Assembly: GCF_001941625.1 (NCBI RefSeq)
Contig: NZ_CP016076.1
Location: 1,922,001-1,986,000, forward strand
Length of the DNA: 64,000 nucleotides
Reading direction: 5' to 3'
From: Actinoalloteichus fjordicus
Lineage (GTDB): Bacteria > Actinomycetota > Actinomycetes > Mycobacteriales > Pseudonocardiaceae
The notes below the pieces were generated by a model that was not told the DNA's origin, ran no database searches, and saw only the letters and a list, made by a program, of their open reading frames with translations. Positions 15,392 to 22,998 of the stretch are shown piece after piece. The translations under genes and the position numbers were made by a program. Numbering within the stretch: the first letter of the stretch is position 1; each line of letters opens with the position of its first letter.

Positions 15392-16273
15392 TCACCTCGC
15401 GTCGGTGCCGCCGCCCGCCAGCGAGTCGAGCTCGTCACGCAGCCGATCCACCAGATCCCTCGCCCGGCCCAGCGCGGGTGAGGACGGCGGGACGGCGGAC
15501 GGCTCGATGGGAAGCAGGTCCGGCGCGGGGGTCAGCCGGAGCTGTTCGTTCTGCTCACTGAGCTCGACCTCGAAGGCGACCCGGTCGGCGCGGTGCCAGG
15601 TGGCGAACCACTCCAGCGGCCTGCCCAGCTGATCGGCTCCGCCGCCCTCCAGCAACAGCAGCGGTGCCCCTTCCGGCAGCGCGAGCGCCTCCGCCAGACG
15701 CGCGTCGGCAGGGACGGCTCGGACCTGTCGACGTCCGCTCACCGGACGGATGCCCAACGTCGTCTCCAGGACATGGTGGAGCGAGGCGTCGGTCAACAGT
15801 TCCTCGGTCAGACCTCGCACTCGTGCCGACGGCAGCCAGGTGCGCACGTAGGCCACCGGTTCCGAGCCCACCGAGCGCAGTCGTTCCAGCCGCATCGTGT
15901 CCGTGGTTCCCAGATACTCGGCGACCTGCGGCGGCGGACTGGCCGGGACCAGGTGCACGACCCTGGTGCGCAGGGCCAGGCCGCTTCGCGAGAACTGTTC
16001 GAAGAGGCCCGTCGCCCGTTGAACCAGCCTGCGGTGCTCCTGGGGCGATGCCACCACCGGAGCCCGTCCCTGCTCCCGACGGACGAGTCCCTCGGTGACC
16101 AGCGCGGCCAGCGCCTGTCGGACCACGCTGCGCGCCACCCCGAAACGGTCTCGCAGGGTCGCCTCACTCGGCAGCGTCGCGCCGGGCGGCATCTCGTGGT
16201 CGCGGATCTCTGAGCGCAGCACCGCGGCAACCTGTGCGTGCAACGGCTGCGGTGAGTTGCGGTCCACAGGCAT
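15392..16273 (-). CDS. GntR family regulator (HutC/UTRA type)
   Basis: The 293-residue product has a GntR winged helix (PLHAQVAAVLRSEIRDHEMP; LPSEATLRDRFGVARSVVRQ, about 8-75) and a UTRA effector domain (RTRVVHLVPASPPPQVAEYL to about 250) that binds small sugars or acids. Start ATG 16273 is preceded by TAAACT 7 nt upstream, suggesting a leaderless transcript. It lies 137 bp downstream of the four-carbon acid-sugar operon in the same direction, and is its likely regulator by context. Confidence 0.9.
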   Translation of the reverse strand: MPVDRNSPQPLHAQVAAVLRSEIRDHEMPPGATLPSEATLRDRFGVARSVVRQALAALVTEGLVRREQGRAPVVASPQEHRRLVQRATGLFEQFSRSGLALRTRVVHLVPASPPPQVAEYLGTTDTMRLERLRSVGSEPVAYVRTWLPSARVRGLTEELLTDASLHHVLETTLGIRPVSGRRQVRAVPADARLAEALALPEGAPLLLLEGGGADQLGRPLEWFATWHRADRVAFEVELSEQNEQLRLTPAPDLLPIEPSAVPPSSPALGRARDLVDRLRDELDSLAGGGTDAR

Positions 16274-16280
16274 GCGGGTG

Positions 16281-16286
16281 AGTTTA
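16281..16286 (-). promoter_or_regulatory. -10 element of the GntR gene, leaderless start
   Basis: On the minus strand TAAACT ends 7 nt before ATG 16273, and no ribosome binding site is present. This fits a TANNNT -10 with transcription starting at the A of the start codon. No -35 match is obvious. Confidence 0.45.
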
Positions 16287-16410
16287 AGAGCCTGCGGGCC
16301 GTTCCCTTCTCCCCGTCGGGTGGGAGCGGCGCCTGTGAGTTCGTCGCCCCCGCCGTTCGCACGCACGCCGTGCCCCTCTCCTGATCGACGTGGTCCGCTG
16401 CCTGCGGCTA

Positions 16411-17445
16411 TCACGCCGGGTCGGCACCGGAAGCGCTTCGCCAGACATGACCCCAGCCCGGCGCAAGCTCTGCGGCCCGGCGCAGGGCCAGCACCAGACT
16501 GGCCTCTCTGGCCTGGCCGGTGCCCACGATGTCGAAGGCCGTGCCGTGATCCACTGAGACTCGGACGACCGGCAGCCCGACGGTGATGTTCACTCCGTCG
16601 TCGCCGTAGACCGCCTTGAACGGCGCGTGTCCCTGATCGTGATAGCAGACAGCGACGAGCCGCCACTTTCCTCGGACGGCAGCCGGGATCAACGCATCGG
16701 CCGGGAGCGGGCCCACCGCGTTGATGCCTGCTGCGACGACCTCGGCGATGGCCGGGACGAGCACGTCGGCATCCTCGTCGCCGAACAGCCGATCCTCGCC
16801 TGCATGCGGATTGAGACCTGCCACGCCGATCGGCTCCGCAGGCCTGCTCAACGCCGTGCCGAAGGAGTCCGCCAGCCGCAGCACGGAGGTCACCCGCTGC
16901 CGGGTCACTCCCTCGATCGCATGGCGCAGGGAGACGTGGGTGGTGAAGTGGAAGACGAACAGGTCGCCTGCGGAGAGGACGAGGCTGAAGTCACGCACGC
17001 CGAACTCGTGGGCCAGCAGCTCGGTGTGGCCGGGCCAGCGGTGGCCCGCCGCGTGCATCGCCGCCTTGTTCAACGGTGCGGTGACGATGCCGTCGACCTG
17101 GCCGTCACGCGCCAGTGCACAGGCCGCCTTGACGAAGCGGACCGCAGCGTCGCCCGCCCTCGGGTGGACGGCACCGGCAGGCACGTCCGCGAGGGAGTCG
17201 CCGACCTGGATCACCTCGATGGTCCCCGGTTCGTTACGTGCCTGTCGAGGGGTGGCGATCACGCGGACCCTCGCCGGGTCGCCGCCCGCGGTCCGGACGC
17301 CTGCCCGCACGGCGTCGGCGTCCCCGACGACCACCGGGGCGCAGAGACCACGGAGGTCGGCGTGGCCGAGCAACGCCTTGGCGGTGATCTCCGGGCCGAT
17401 GCCCGCCACATCGCCGATCGTGAGCGCAAGGACGGGAATCGTCAC
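16411..17445 (-). CDS. PdxA-family 4-phospho-threonate/erythronate dehydrogenase (PdxA2-like)
   Basis: The 344-residue product is a PdxA-family NAD-dependent oxidative decarboxylase (ALTIGDVAGIGPEITAKALL; TAPLNKAAMHAAGHRWPGHT; metal-binding His in PGHTELL, NPHAGED and DQGHAPFK). Located after a DUF1537 kinase, it should act as PdxA2, converting 4-phospho-D-threonate (or erythronate) to dihydroxyacetone phosphate and CO2, rather than in pyridoxal phosphate synthesis. Start GTG 17445 (AAAGGAG upstream) overlaps the kinase stop by 4 bp. The exact stereoisomer cannot be told from sequence. Confidence 0.9.
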   Translation of the reverse strand: MTIPVLALTIGDVAGIGPEITAKALLGHADLRGLCAPVVVGDADAVRAGVRTAGGDPARVRVIATPRQARNEPGTIEVIQVGDSLADVPAGAVHPRAGDAAVRFVKAACALARDGQVDGIVTAPLNKAAMHAAGHRWPGHTELLAHEFGVRDFSLVLSAGDLFVFHFTTHVSLRHAIEGVTRQRVTSVLRLADSFGTALSRPAEPIGVAGLNPHAGEDRLFGDEDADVLVPAIAEVVAAGINAVGPLPADALIPAAVRGKWRLVAVCYHDQGHAPFKAVYGDDGVNITVGLPVVRVSVDHGTAFDIVGTGQAREASLVLALRRAAELAPGWGHVWRSASGADPA

Positions 17446-18629
17446 TGCGGGCTCCTTTCTCGGATGACCGCGTCGACGGCCAGGGACAGCACGTCCTCGG
17501 CGCCGAATCCGCCCGCCTTCGTCACCACGGGCAGGCCCTCGGCGCGACCGCCGAGGATGCGGCTGCGGGGTACACCGGGGACCACCTCGTCCAGCAGCCG
17601 GAGGCCGGTCGCATCGAGCGCGTCGAGGACGGCCCGTGCGCCGTCGCCACCCGTGAGCACGAGTCCGTCGACAGGGTGACGCTCGATCATGTCGGACGTC
17701 AGGTCGGCGAGGCGGCGAGCGACGGTCGTCGCGTCCGTCTTCTCGCCGACCTCTGCCGGGCTGATGAGCAGGGTCGGGGCGTCCGTGGTCGGTGCGGTCG
17801 CGAGGAATCCGTCTCGCCAGCGTCGCCAATGGTCGGCGTCGGCGATCACCTCGGCAGACGGCTGGAACGCTCGACCGGGGTGCTCGGCTGCGAGCCTGGC
17901 CGCCTGTGCACGGGTGACCGGATGCAGCGAGGTGACGACGACCAGTACGGCCCCGCCGCGCGGCGCCTCGCCCCATACCCGGGCCAGATGCCTCCCCAGG
18001 CCTGCCGATCCCACCGGCACCGCCGTCGGCCCCAATTCGCCGACGGCCGCGGCCAGCAGCGCGAGGTCGTCCTCGTTCTCGGCGTCGACCACCACCAGCG
18101 GGCCTGCCTCGCGCAGCCGGTCGGCCGCCGCCCGGGGATCGGTCAGTCCGGTCAGACTGACGCCGACTCCGTCGAACAGCCTGGGCAGCAGACTGTCACG
18201 CACCGAGGTCACCGGGTCCGAGCCTGCCGAGGTCTCGGCCACCGGCACGCCGTCGACGAGCAGGGTCCCTGCTCGGACGATCCGGCCTGCCGACGGGAAG
18301 GCGGGACACACCACGGCCAGCGCGTCGGGCCCCCATGCTGCGATCGCCGCCGAGGTCTCCTCGGCCACGGGACCGCGCACCGTCGAATCGACCTTCTTGT
18401 ACAGGTGCTCGACTCCCTCCGCTCGAAGCCTGCCGACCGCCTCGGTCACCAGCCTGGCCGCCTCGGCCGGCTCGGCGTGGCGGGAGTCGGTGGTCACCGC
18501 GAGCACCTCGGAGTCCGTGCGGGCCGGTCGGAACTGCAGTTCGGTGTTCCAGCCCGCTCGTGCGAACTGCACTGCGGTGTCGTTCGCGCCGGTGAGATCG
18601 TCGGCGATGATCGCGAGTCGGGGTTTCAT
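17442..18629 (-). CDS. Four-carbon acid sugar kinase (DUF1537 family)
   Basis: The 395-residue product has the DUF1537 N-terminal substrate domain (MKPRLAIIADDLTGANDTAV; HLYKKVDSTVRGPVAEE) and C-terminal nucleotide domain (VDGLVLTGGDGARAVLDAL; VVTKAGGFG). Members phosphorylate D-threonate, D-erythronate or related acids at O4. Start ATG 18629 overlaps the permease stop by 4 bp (ATGA) and its stop overlaps the dehydrogenase start, so the three genes are translationally coupled. Confidence 0.92.
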   Translation of the reverse strand: MKPRLAIIADDLTGANDTAVQFARAGWNTELQFRPARTDSEVLAVTTDSRHAEPAEAARLVTEAVGRLRAEGVEHLYKKVDSTVRGPVAEETSAAIAAWGPDALAVVCPAFPSAGRIVRAGTLLVDGVPVAETSAGSDPVTSVRDSLLPRLFDGVGVSLTGLTDPRAAADRLREAGPLVVVDAENEDDLALLAAAVGELGPTAVPVGSAGLGRHLARVWGEAPRGGAVLVVVTSLHPVTRAQAARLAAEHPGRAFQPSAEVIADADHWRRWRDGFLATAPTTDAPTLLISPAEVGEKTDATTVARRLADLTSDMIERHPVDGLVLTGGDGARAVLDALDATGLRLLDEVVPGVPRSRILGGRAEGLPVVTKAGGFGAEDVLSLAVDAVIRERSPQ

Positions 18630-19624
18630 GCGGAGGTCTCCGTCTCGGGCTGGGACTGCTGAAGCGCTCCGTTGCGGCGGAGGACCCAGGAGGCGAACAG
18701 TGGGGCGGTGATCGCGGTGATCAGTACGCAGGTCGCGATCTGGGCGGTCGCGGTCCCGACGAACTCCGCGAAGCGCGGGTCGGCGGCGGCGACCACTGCG
18801 GGGGTGGCGATGGCGTTGCCCGCGGTCGTGCCTGCCGCGAAGCCGATGCCGCTCTGTCTGCCTCTGCGCAGGAGGAACCGATAGCCGAGGTAGACCAGCC
18901 CGCCGGTGATCGGCGTGATGAGCAGGCCGAGCACCAGACCGCTGATGCCGCCGCTGAGGATCGAGCCGAGGTCGATGGCGGTGCCGAGCGCGAAGGCGAA
19001 GAAGGGGATGACGATGTTGGGCACGGGCCGCAGCACCTCGCGCCACTGTGCGTCCAGATTGCCGATGATCATGCCGAGGACGAACGGCACCAGCGCCGCG
19101 ACCAGGGCGATCACGGGGATGTCGCCGAGCCCCGACGCGCCGAGGAACAGCAGGGTGAGGAAGGGCCCGTCGTTGATCGCACTGGCCATGTAGGCGCCTC
19201 GGTCGCGCTCGTCGCCGTACTGTCCGGAGAAGGCCAGCCACAGACCGCCGTTGCTGTTGTCCAGTGCCGCGAGCAGGGCGAGGATCGAGACGCCGAGGAT
19301 GCCGTCGATGCCGACGAAGCTGCCCAGCGTCACCACCAGCAGGGCCGGGATCAGGCTCTTGGTGAGCAGGATCGTGCCTGCCGTGGCCAGCACGGGACCG
19401 CCGGTGCGACCGGTGACCTGGGTGCCGGTGACGAAGATCAACAATGCGATCAGGGGCATCGCGCTGTCCTTGAACAGCGCCGTGGTGAATCCGCCGATCT
19501 CCAGGGCTCCGGGTGCGAAGGTGCCCAGCAGCGAGCCCAGGACCAGCGGCACCAGCATCAATCCGCCGGGAATGCGGCTCATGGTCCCGAACAGGGGAAC
19601 CACGGAGCGAAGTCGTTCGCTCAT
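18626..19624 (-). CDS. 2-keto-3-deoxygluconate permease family transporter (KdgT-like)
   Basis: The 332-residue membrane protein has about ten hydrophobic segments and the KdgT-type motifs IPGGLMLVPLVLGSLLGTFA, AALDNSNGGLWLAFSGQYGD and GFAAGTTAGNAIATPAVVAA. It probably imports the acid sugar processed by the two downstream enzymes, by proton symport. Start ATG 19624 has GGAAGGA upstream; in-frame codons before it are not family-like. It is the first gene of the operon, 58 bp after a candidate operator. Confidence 0.9.
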   Translation of the reverse strand: MSERLRSVVPLFGTMSRIPGGLMLVPLVLGSLLGTFAPGALEIGGFTTALFKDSAMPLIALLIFVTGTQVTGRTGGPVLATAGTILLTKSLIPALLVVTLGSFVGIDGILGVSILALLAALDNSNGGLWLAFSGQYGDERDRGAYMASAINDGPFLTLLFLGASGLGDIPVIALVAALVPFVLGMIIGNLDAQWREVLRPVPNIVIPFFAFALGTAIDLGSILSGGISGLVLGLLITPITGGLVYLGYRFLLRRGRQSGIGFAAGTTAGNAIATPAVVAAADPRFAEFVGTATAQIATCVLITAITAPLFASWVLRRNGALQQSQPETETSA

Positions 19625-19681
19625 CGTCGTCCTTCCGACACGTCGGTGACGTGCTGATCCTCCCGTAGCGCAGCACCGTCG

Positions 19682-19698
19682 GTACGTACAAGTGGTAC
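19682..19698. promoter_or_regulatory. Candidate operator of the acid-sugar operon
   Basis: GTAC occurs three times in 17 bp (19682, 19686, 19695). GTAC-AAGTG-GTAC (19686-19698) is an inverted repeat of the GT-N-AC type favoured by GntR proteins. It lies 58-74 bp upstream of the permease start. Confidence 0.45.
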
Positions 19699-19824
19699 GG
19701 ACAATGTGCCACAGCTTTGCGGCGGAGGGAAGAGTCGACTCCATGTCGCCGCTTGACACCGATCCCACCTCCGGCAAGGGTGATCACAGTTCGTTCGGTG
19801 TCCGAATCTGCACGGGGAGTTGCC

Positions 19825-21690
19825 TTGCGACGTGCCCGAGGTGTCCTGCTCGCCGCCGCCCTCTCGCTGCCCGTCCTCGCGGCGCCCGCGCTGGCGTCGC
19901 CCGTTCTCGGCGAACAGGACCGCGCCCCGGCCGTCACGCCGCCGCTGGACTTCGAGGGCGGCGCCTCACAACCGGTGCTCGACCCGACCGCCGTGGTGCG
20001 CGAGAGCCTGTATGTCCAGGCTCCGGTGGACAGCGACGGCGACGGCCGCGACGACGAGGTCTATGTCGAGGTCGTGCGCCCGGACGTCACCGAGGATGGT
20101 CTCCGCCTCCCGGTCGTCTATTTCGCGAGTCCCTACTTCTCGGGCGGCAATCCGCTGCAGTTCCACGACGTCGACGTCGAACTGCACGTCCCGGGCGGGC
20201 CCGAGGGCATCGTCGGGTCTACCGCGTCGGCAGGTGATGCCGGCGCCGGGGCGGACGCCGATCAGGCGGCTGCTCGACCGGCCATCACCTCGGCTTATGA
20301 GTCGTTTCTGCTGGCCAGGGGATATGCGGTCGTCTACGCCGAATCGCTGGGCACCGGCTTGTCGACCGGGTGTCCCACCACCGGCGGCGAGAACGAGACG
20401 ATCGGCGCCCGGTCGGTGGTCGACTGGCTCAACGGCCGGGCCCCGGCCAGGGACACGGCGGGCGACCCGATCGACGCCCCGTGGACGACGGGCCGGGTCG
20501 GAATGATGGGCGTCTCCTACAACGGCACCCTGCCCAACGCGGTGGCGGCGACGGGCGTCGAGGGCCTGGAGGCGATCGTTCCCATCGGCGCCATCTCGAG
20601 CTGGTACGACTACTACCGTGCCGACGGCGCCGTCGTCGCGCCCGGCGGATACCAGGGGGAGGACGCCGACGTCCTCGCCGAGTACGTCTACACCAGGGCC
20701 GATCGCGAGGTCTGTGCTCCCGTGATCGACGCACTGACCGAGCAGCAGGACCGCGTCACCGGCGACTACAACGAGTTCTGGGACGAACGCAACTACCTGA
20801 ACGACGCCGATCAGGTACAGGCGGCAGTCCTGGCGGTGCACGGCCTCGCTGACTGGAACGTCAAGACCGGGCAGGTCGCCCAGTGGTACGACGCCCTGGC
20901 CCAGCACGATGTTCCCCGAGCCATCTGGCTGCACCAGGCAGGCCACGTCGACCCGCTCTCGGTCCGGCGGGAGGAATGGCTGGACGCCCTCAACCGCTGG
21001 TTCACCAACTACCTGCACGACGTGGACAACGGCGTGGCGGACGAGCCGAGGGCGACCCTGCAGCGTGAGGACGGGACCTGGACGGTCGAAGCCGACTGGC
21101 CCGCCCCCACCGCGACGGAGGCCTCGTTGTGGCCGTGGCCGGGCGGTGCCGCCGAGGGTGGTCTCGACCCGTCGAACCCGGTGCCAGGCAGCGCGACCGT
21201 GGAACGGTTCTTCGACGACGCCTCCAAGACGGCCCAGGACCTCGTCGACTCCCCACGCTCGGGAAATCGGCTGGCGTACTACACGCCGCCCGCCGCGCAG
21301 GAGGTCCGACTGAGCGGCACGCCCAGGGTCGACTTCGCCGTCTCCTTCACTCGCCCGGCGGCGAACCTCTCGGCACTGCTGGTCGCTCGCGCGCCCGACG
21401 GCAGTGCGGAGATCATCACGCGGGGCTGGACGGACCCGCAGAACCGGGACGCCGATGACCAGACCAGTCCGATCGTGCCGGGCGAGACCTACCGCGTCGA
21501 ACTGACGATGCAGGCCCAGGACTACGTGCTGCCCGCAGGCCACGAACTCGGGTTCGTGCTGATCTCCAGCGATCGCGACTACACCCTGCGTCCCGCGCCC
21601 GGAGCGGGACTGGCGGTCGAGCTGGGGCGGACTCGTCTGGTCCTGCCCACGGTCGGCGGTCGTAGCACACTGACCAGTGCCTTCGGCTGA
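19825..21690 (+). CDS. Secreted S15 (X-Pro dipeptidyl) peptidase / CocE-NonD hydrolase
   Basis: The 621-residue product starts with a clean signal peptide (MRRARGVLLAAALSLPVLAA, then PALAS) if TTG 19825 is used; GGGGAG lies 6 nt upstream. An in-frame ATG at 19717 would add 36 low-quality residues. The alpha/beta-hydrolase core carries nucleophile Ser231 in GVSYNG and His in HQAGHVDP; the C-terminal X-Pro dipeptidyl-peptidase jelly-roll follows (VDFAVSFTRPAANLSALLVA to the end). It is probably an extracellular prolyl dipeptidyl peptidase. It is divergent from the acid-sugar operon. Confidence 0.9.
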   Translation: MRRARGVLLAAALSLPVLAAPALASPVLGEQDRAPAVTPPLDFEGGASQPVLDPTAVVRESLYVQAPVDSDGDGRDDEVYVEVVRPDVTEDGLRLPVVYFASPYFSGGNPLQFHDVDVELHVPGGPEGIVGSTASAGDAGAGADADQAAARPAITSAYESFLLARGYAVVYAESLGTGLSTGCPTTGGENETIGARSVVDWLNGRAPARDTAGDPIDAPWTTGRVGMMGVSYNGTLPNAVAATGVEGLEAIVPIGAISSWYDYYRADGAVVAPGGYQGEDADVLAEYVYTRADREVCAPVIDALTEQQDRVTGDYNEFWDERNYLNDADQVQAAVLAVHGLADWNVKTGQVAQWYDALAQHDVPRAIWLHQAGHVDPLSVRREEWLDALNRWFTNYLHDVDNGVADEPRATLQREDGTWTVEADWPAPTATEASLWPWPGGAAEGGLDPSNPVPGSATVERFFDDASKTAQDLVDSPRSGNRLAYYTPPAAQEVRLSGTPRVDFAVSFTRPAANLSALLVARAPDGSAEIITRGWTDPQNRDADDQTSPIVPGETYRVELTMQAQDYVLPAGHELGFVLISSDRDYTLRPAPGAGLAVELGRTRLVLPTVGGRSTLTSAFG

Positions 21691-21713
21691 TGATCACCCG
21701 TTCGGGAGTCCAG

Positions 21714-21739
21714 TTGTCCACATAGCCGGGTTGTCCACA
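21714..21739. promoter_or_regulatory. Two DnaA-box-like sites TTGTCCACA
   Basis: TTGTCCACA occurs at 21714-21722 and 21731-21739, same orientation, 17 bp apart. This is the optimum DnaA box of Streptomyces and mycobacteria. The sites lie 54 bp upstream of the DUF4192 start, in the 102-bp gap after the peptidase gene. They could titrate DnaA or regulate the gene. Confidence 0.55.
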
Positions 21740-21792
21740 GGGGCGTGCTGATCGGCGGGCGCCAGACGGCGCTGATCACGCATGGTCGTGCC

Positions 21793-22851
21793 ATGAGCAC
21801 GCCGCTGACCTCCTGTATTCGCCTGCACGATCCAGGCGAGTTGATCGCCGCCGTACCGCACCTGCTGGGCTTTCACCCCGCCGACTCCCTGGTCCTGATC
21901 ACGCTCTGCGGCAGCGACCGCTCACGCGTCGGCGTGAGCATCCGACTCGATCTCCCCGGCGTCGACGAGTACGAGGCCGTGCAGGAGACCCTGCTGGCTC
22001 CGATACGGACTCAGCGGACCACCGGGGTGATGCTCGTCGTGGTGGGCGGCGGCAGCCACCACCGAGTCGACGGGCCGCCGCACCGAGGGCTGGTCGACGT
22101 CGTGGAGCGAGCCCTGGCCGACGCGGGAGTGCCGTGCCTGCACTCGGTCTGGACTCCGGACACCTCGACCGACAGCCGGTGGATCTGCTTCAACGAGGAC
22201 GACTGCACCGGCAGGCTGCCCGATCCGGCGGCCACCACACTGGCCGCCGCGAGCGCGGCCGCAGGTCTGGTCACCTTCGCGGATCGCGCCGAGCTGGCCG
22301 ACCTGCTGACACAGGACGACGAGGCGACCCTGCTCCGTCGGGCGGAGCTGATCGCCGCAGCCACCGAGGCGGGAGACCTGGACCGGACGCTGGCAGGCGC
22401 GGCGGCGGCCCGGCGCGACCTCGCCGCATTGCATCGGGCGTTGGAGTCGGTGGAGCGCGGCAGACTGATGGTCGACGACGATCTCGTGGTGCGGCTGGCC
22501 TTCTCCCTGACCGACCGTCGGGTTCGCGACGCCTGCATGCGCTGGTGCGCCGGACCTCGTTCGGAGGCGGCGGAACGTCTCTGGCTGGCGTTGACGAAGG
22601 CCACGCCTGCTCCCGAGCGTGCCGAGCCCGCAGGCCTCCTCGCCCTGTCGGCGTACCTGCGAGGCGACGGGGCGCTGGCGAGTCTGGCACTGGCCGAGGC
22701 CCGCGCCGCCTGCCCGGACCACCTCTTCGCCCAACTGCTCGATGAACTGCTCCAGTCTGGCGTGCCACCGAGCAAGCTCGCCGTCGTGATCTCGGCCAAC
22801 GCGGAGGACGCGCTGCTCGCCATCGAGTCCGAGGACCAGGACGCATGGTGA
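21793..22851 (+). CDS. DUF4192 domain protein
   Basis: The 352-residue product has the actinobacterial DUF4192 signature at the N-terminus (LHDPGELIAAVPHLLGFHPA, DSLVLITL) and the family's helical C-terminal half (RRAELIAAATEAGDLDRTLA onward). Function is unknown. ATG 21793 gives the usual MSTPLTSCIRLHDP start; GTG 21745 in frame adds 16 residues including the upstream repeats' flank. No ribosome binding site is strong. Confidence 0.88.
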   Translation: MSTPLTSCIRLHDPGELIAAVPHLLGFHPADSLVLITLCGSDRSRVGVSIRLDLPGVDEYEAVQETLLAPIRTQRTTGVMLVVVGGGSHHRVDGPPHRGLVDVVERALADAGVPCLHSVWTPDTSTDSRWICFNEDDCTGRLPDPAATTLAAASAAAGLVTFADRAELADLLTQDDEATLLRRAELIAAATEAGDLDRTLAGAAAARRDLAALHRALESVERGRLMVDDDLVVRLAFSLTDRRVRDACMRWCAGPRSEAAERLWLALTKATPAPERAEPAGLLALSAYLRGDGALASLALAEARAACPDHLFAQLLDELLQSGVPPSKLAVVISANAEDALLAIESEDQDAW

Positions 22852-22998
22852 CCCGACTCCGGAACGAACCGGGCCGCCCGCATCCTCGGCCGCCGCGAAG
22901 GGAGATCGTCATGGAAACGGCTCGTCGTCTCGCGGCCCGACTGGTCGCCGCCCTCATCGCCTGCGTCCGGCGTCTGCGTCGAGGGCGGCGACAGAACG

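Noticed and set aside
19966-21543. 525-codon minus-strand frame opposite the S15 peptidase
   Set aside because: Antisense shadow; no ribosome binding site and no recognisable motif.
22911-22998. Possible small gene from ATG 22911 with GGGAG upstream
   Set aside because: The frame runs on to 23501, deep antisense inside the S9 peptidase gene, and the product is Arg-rich low-complexity.
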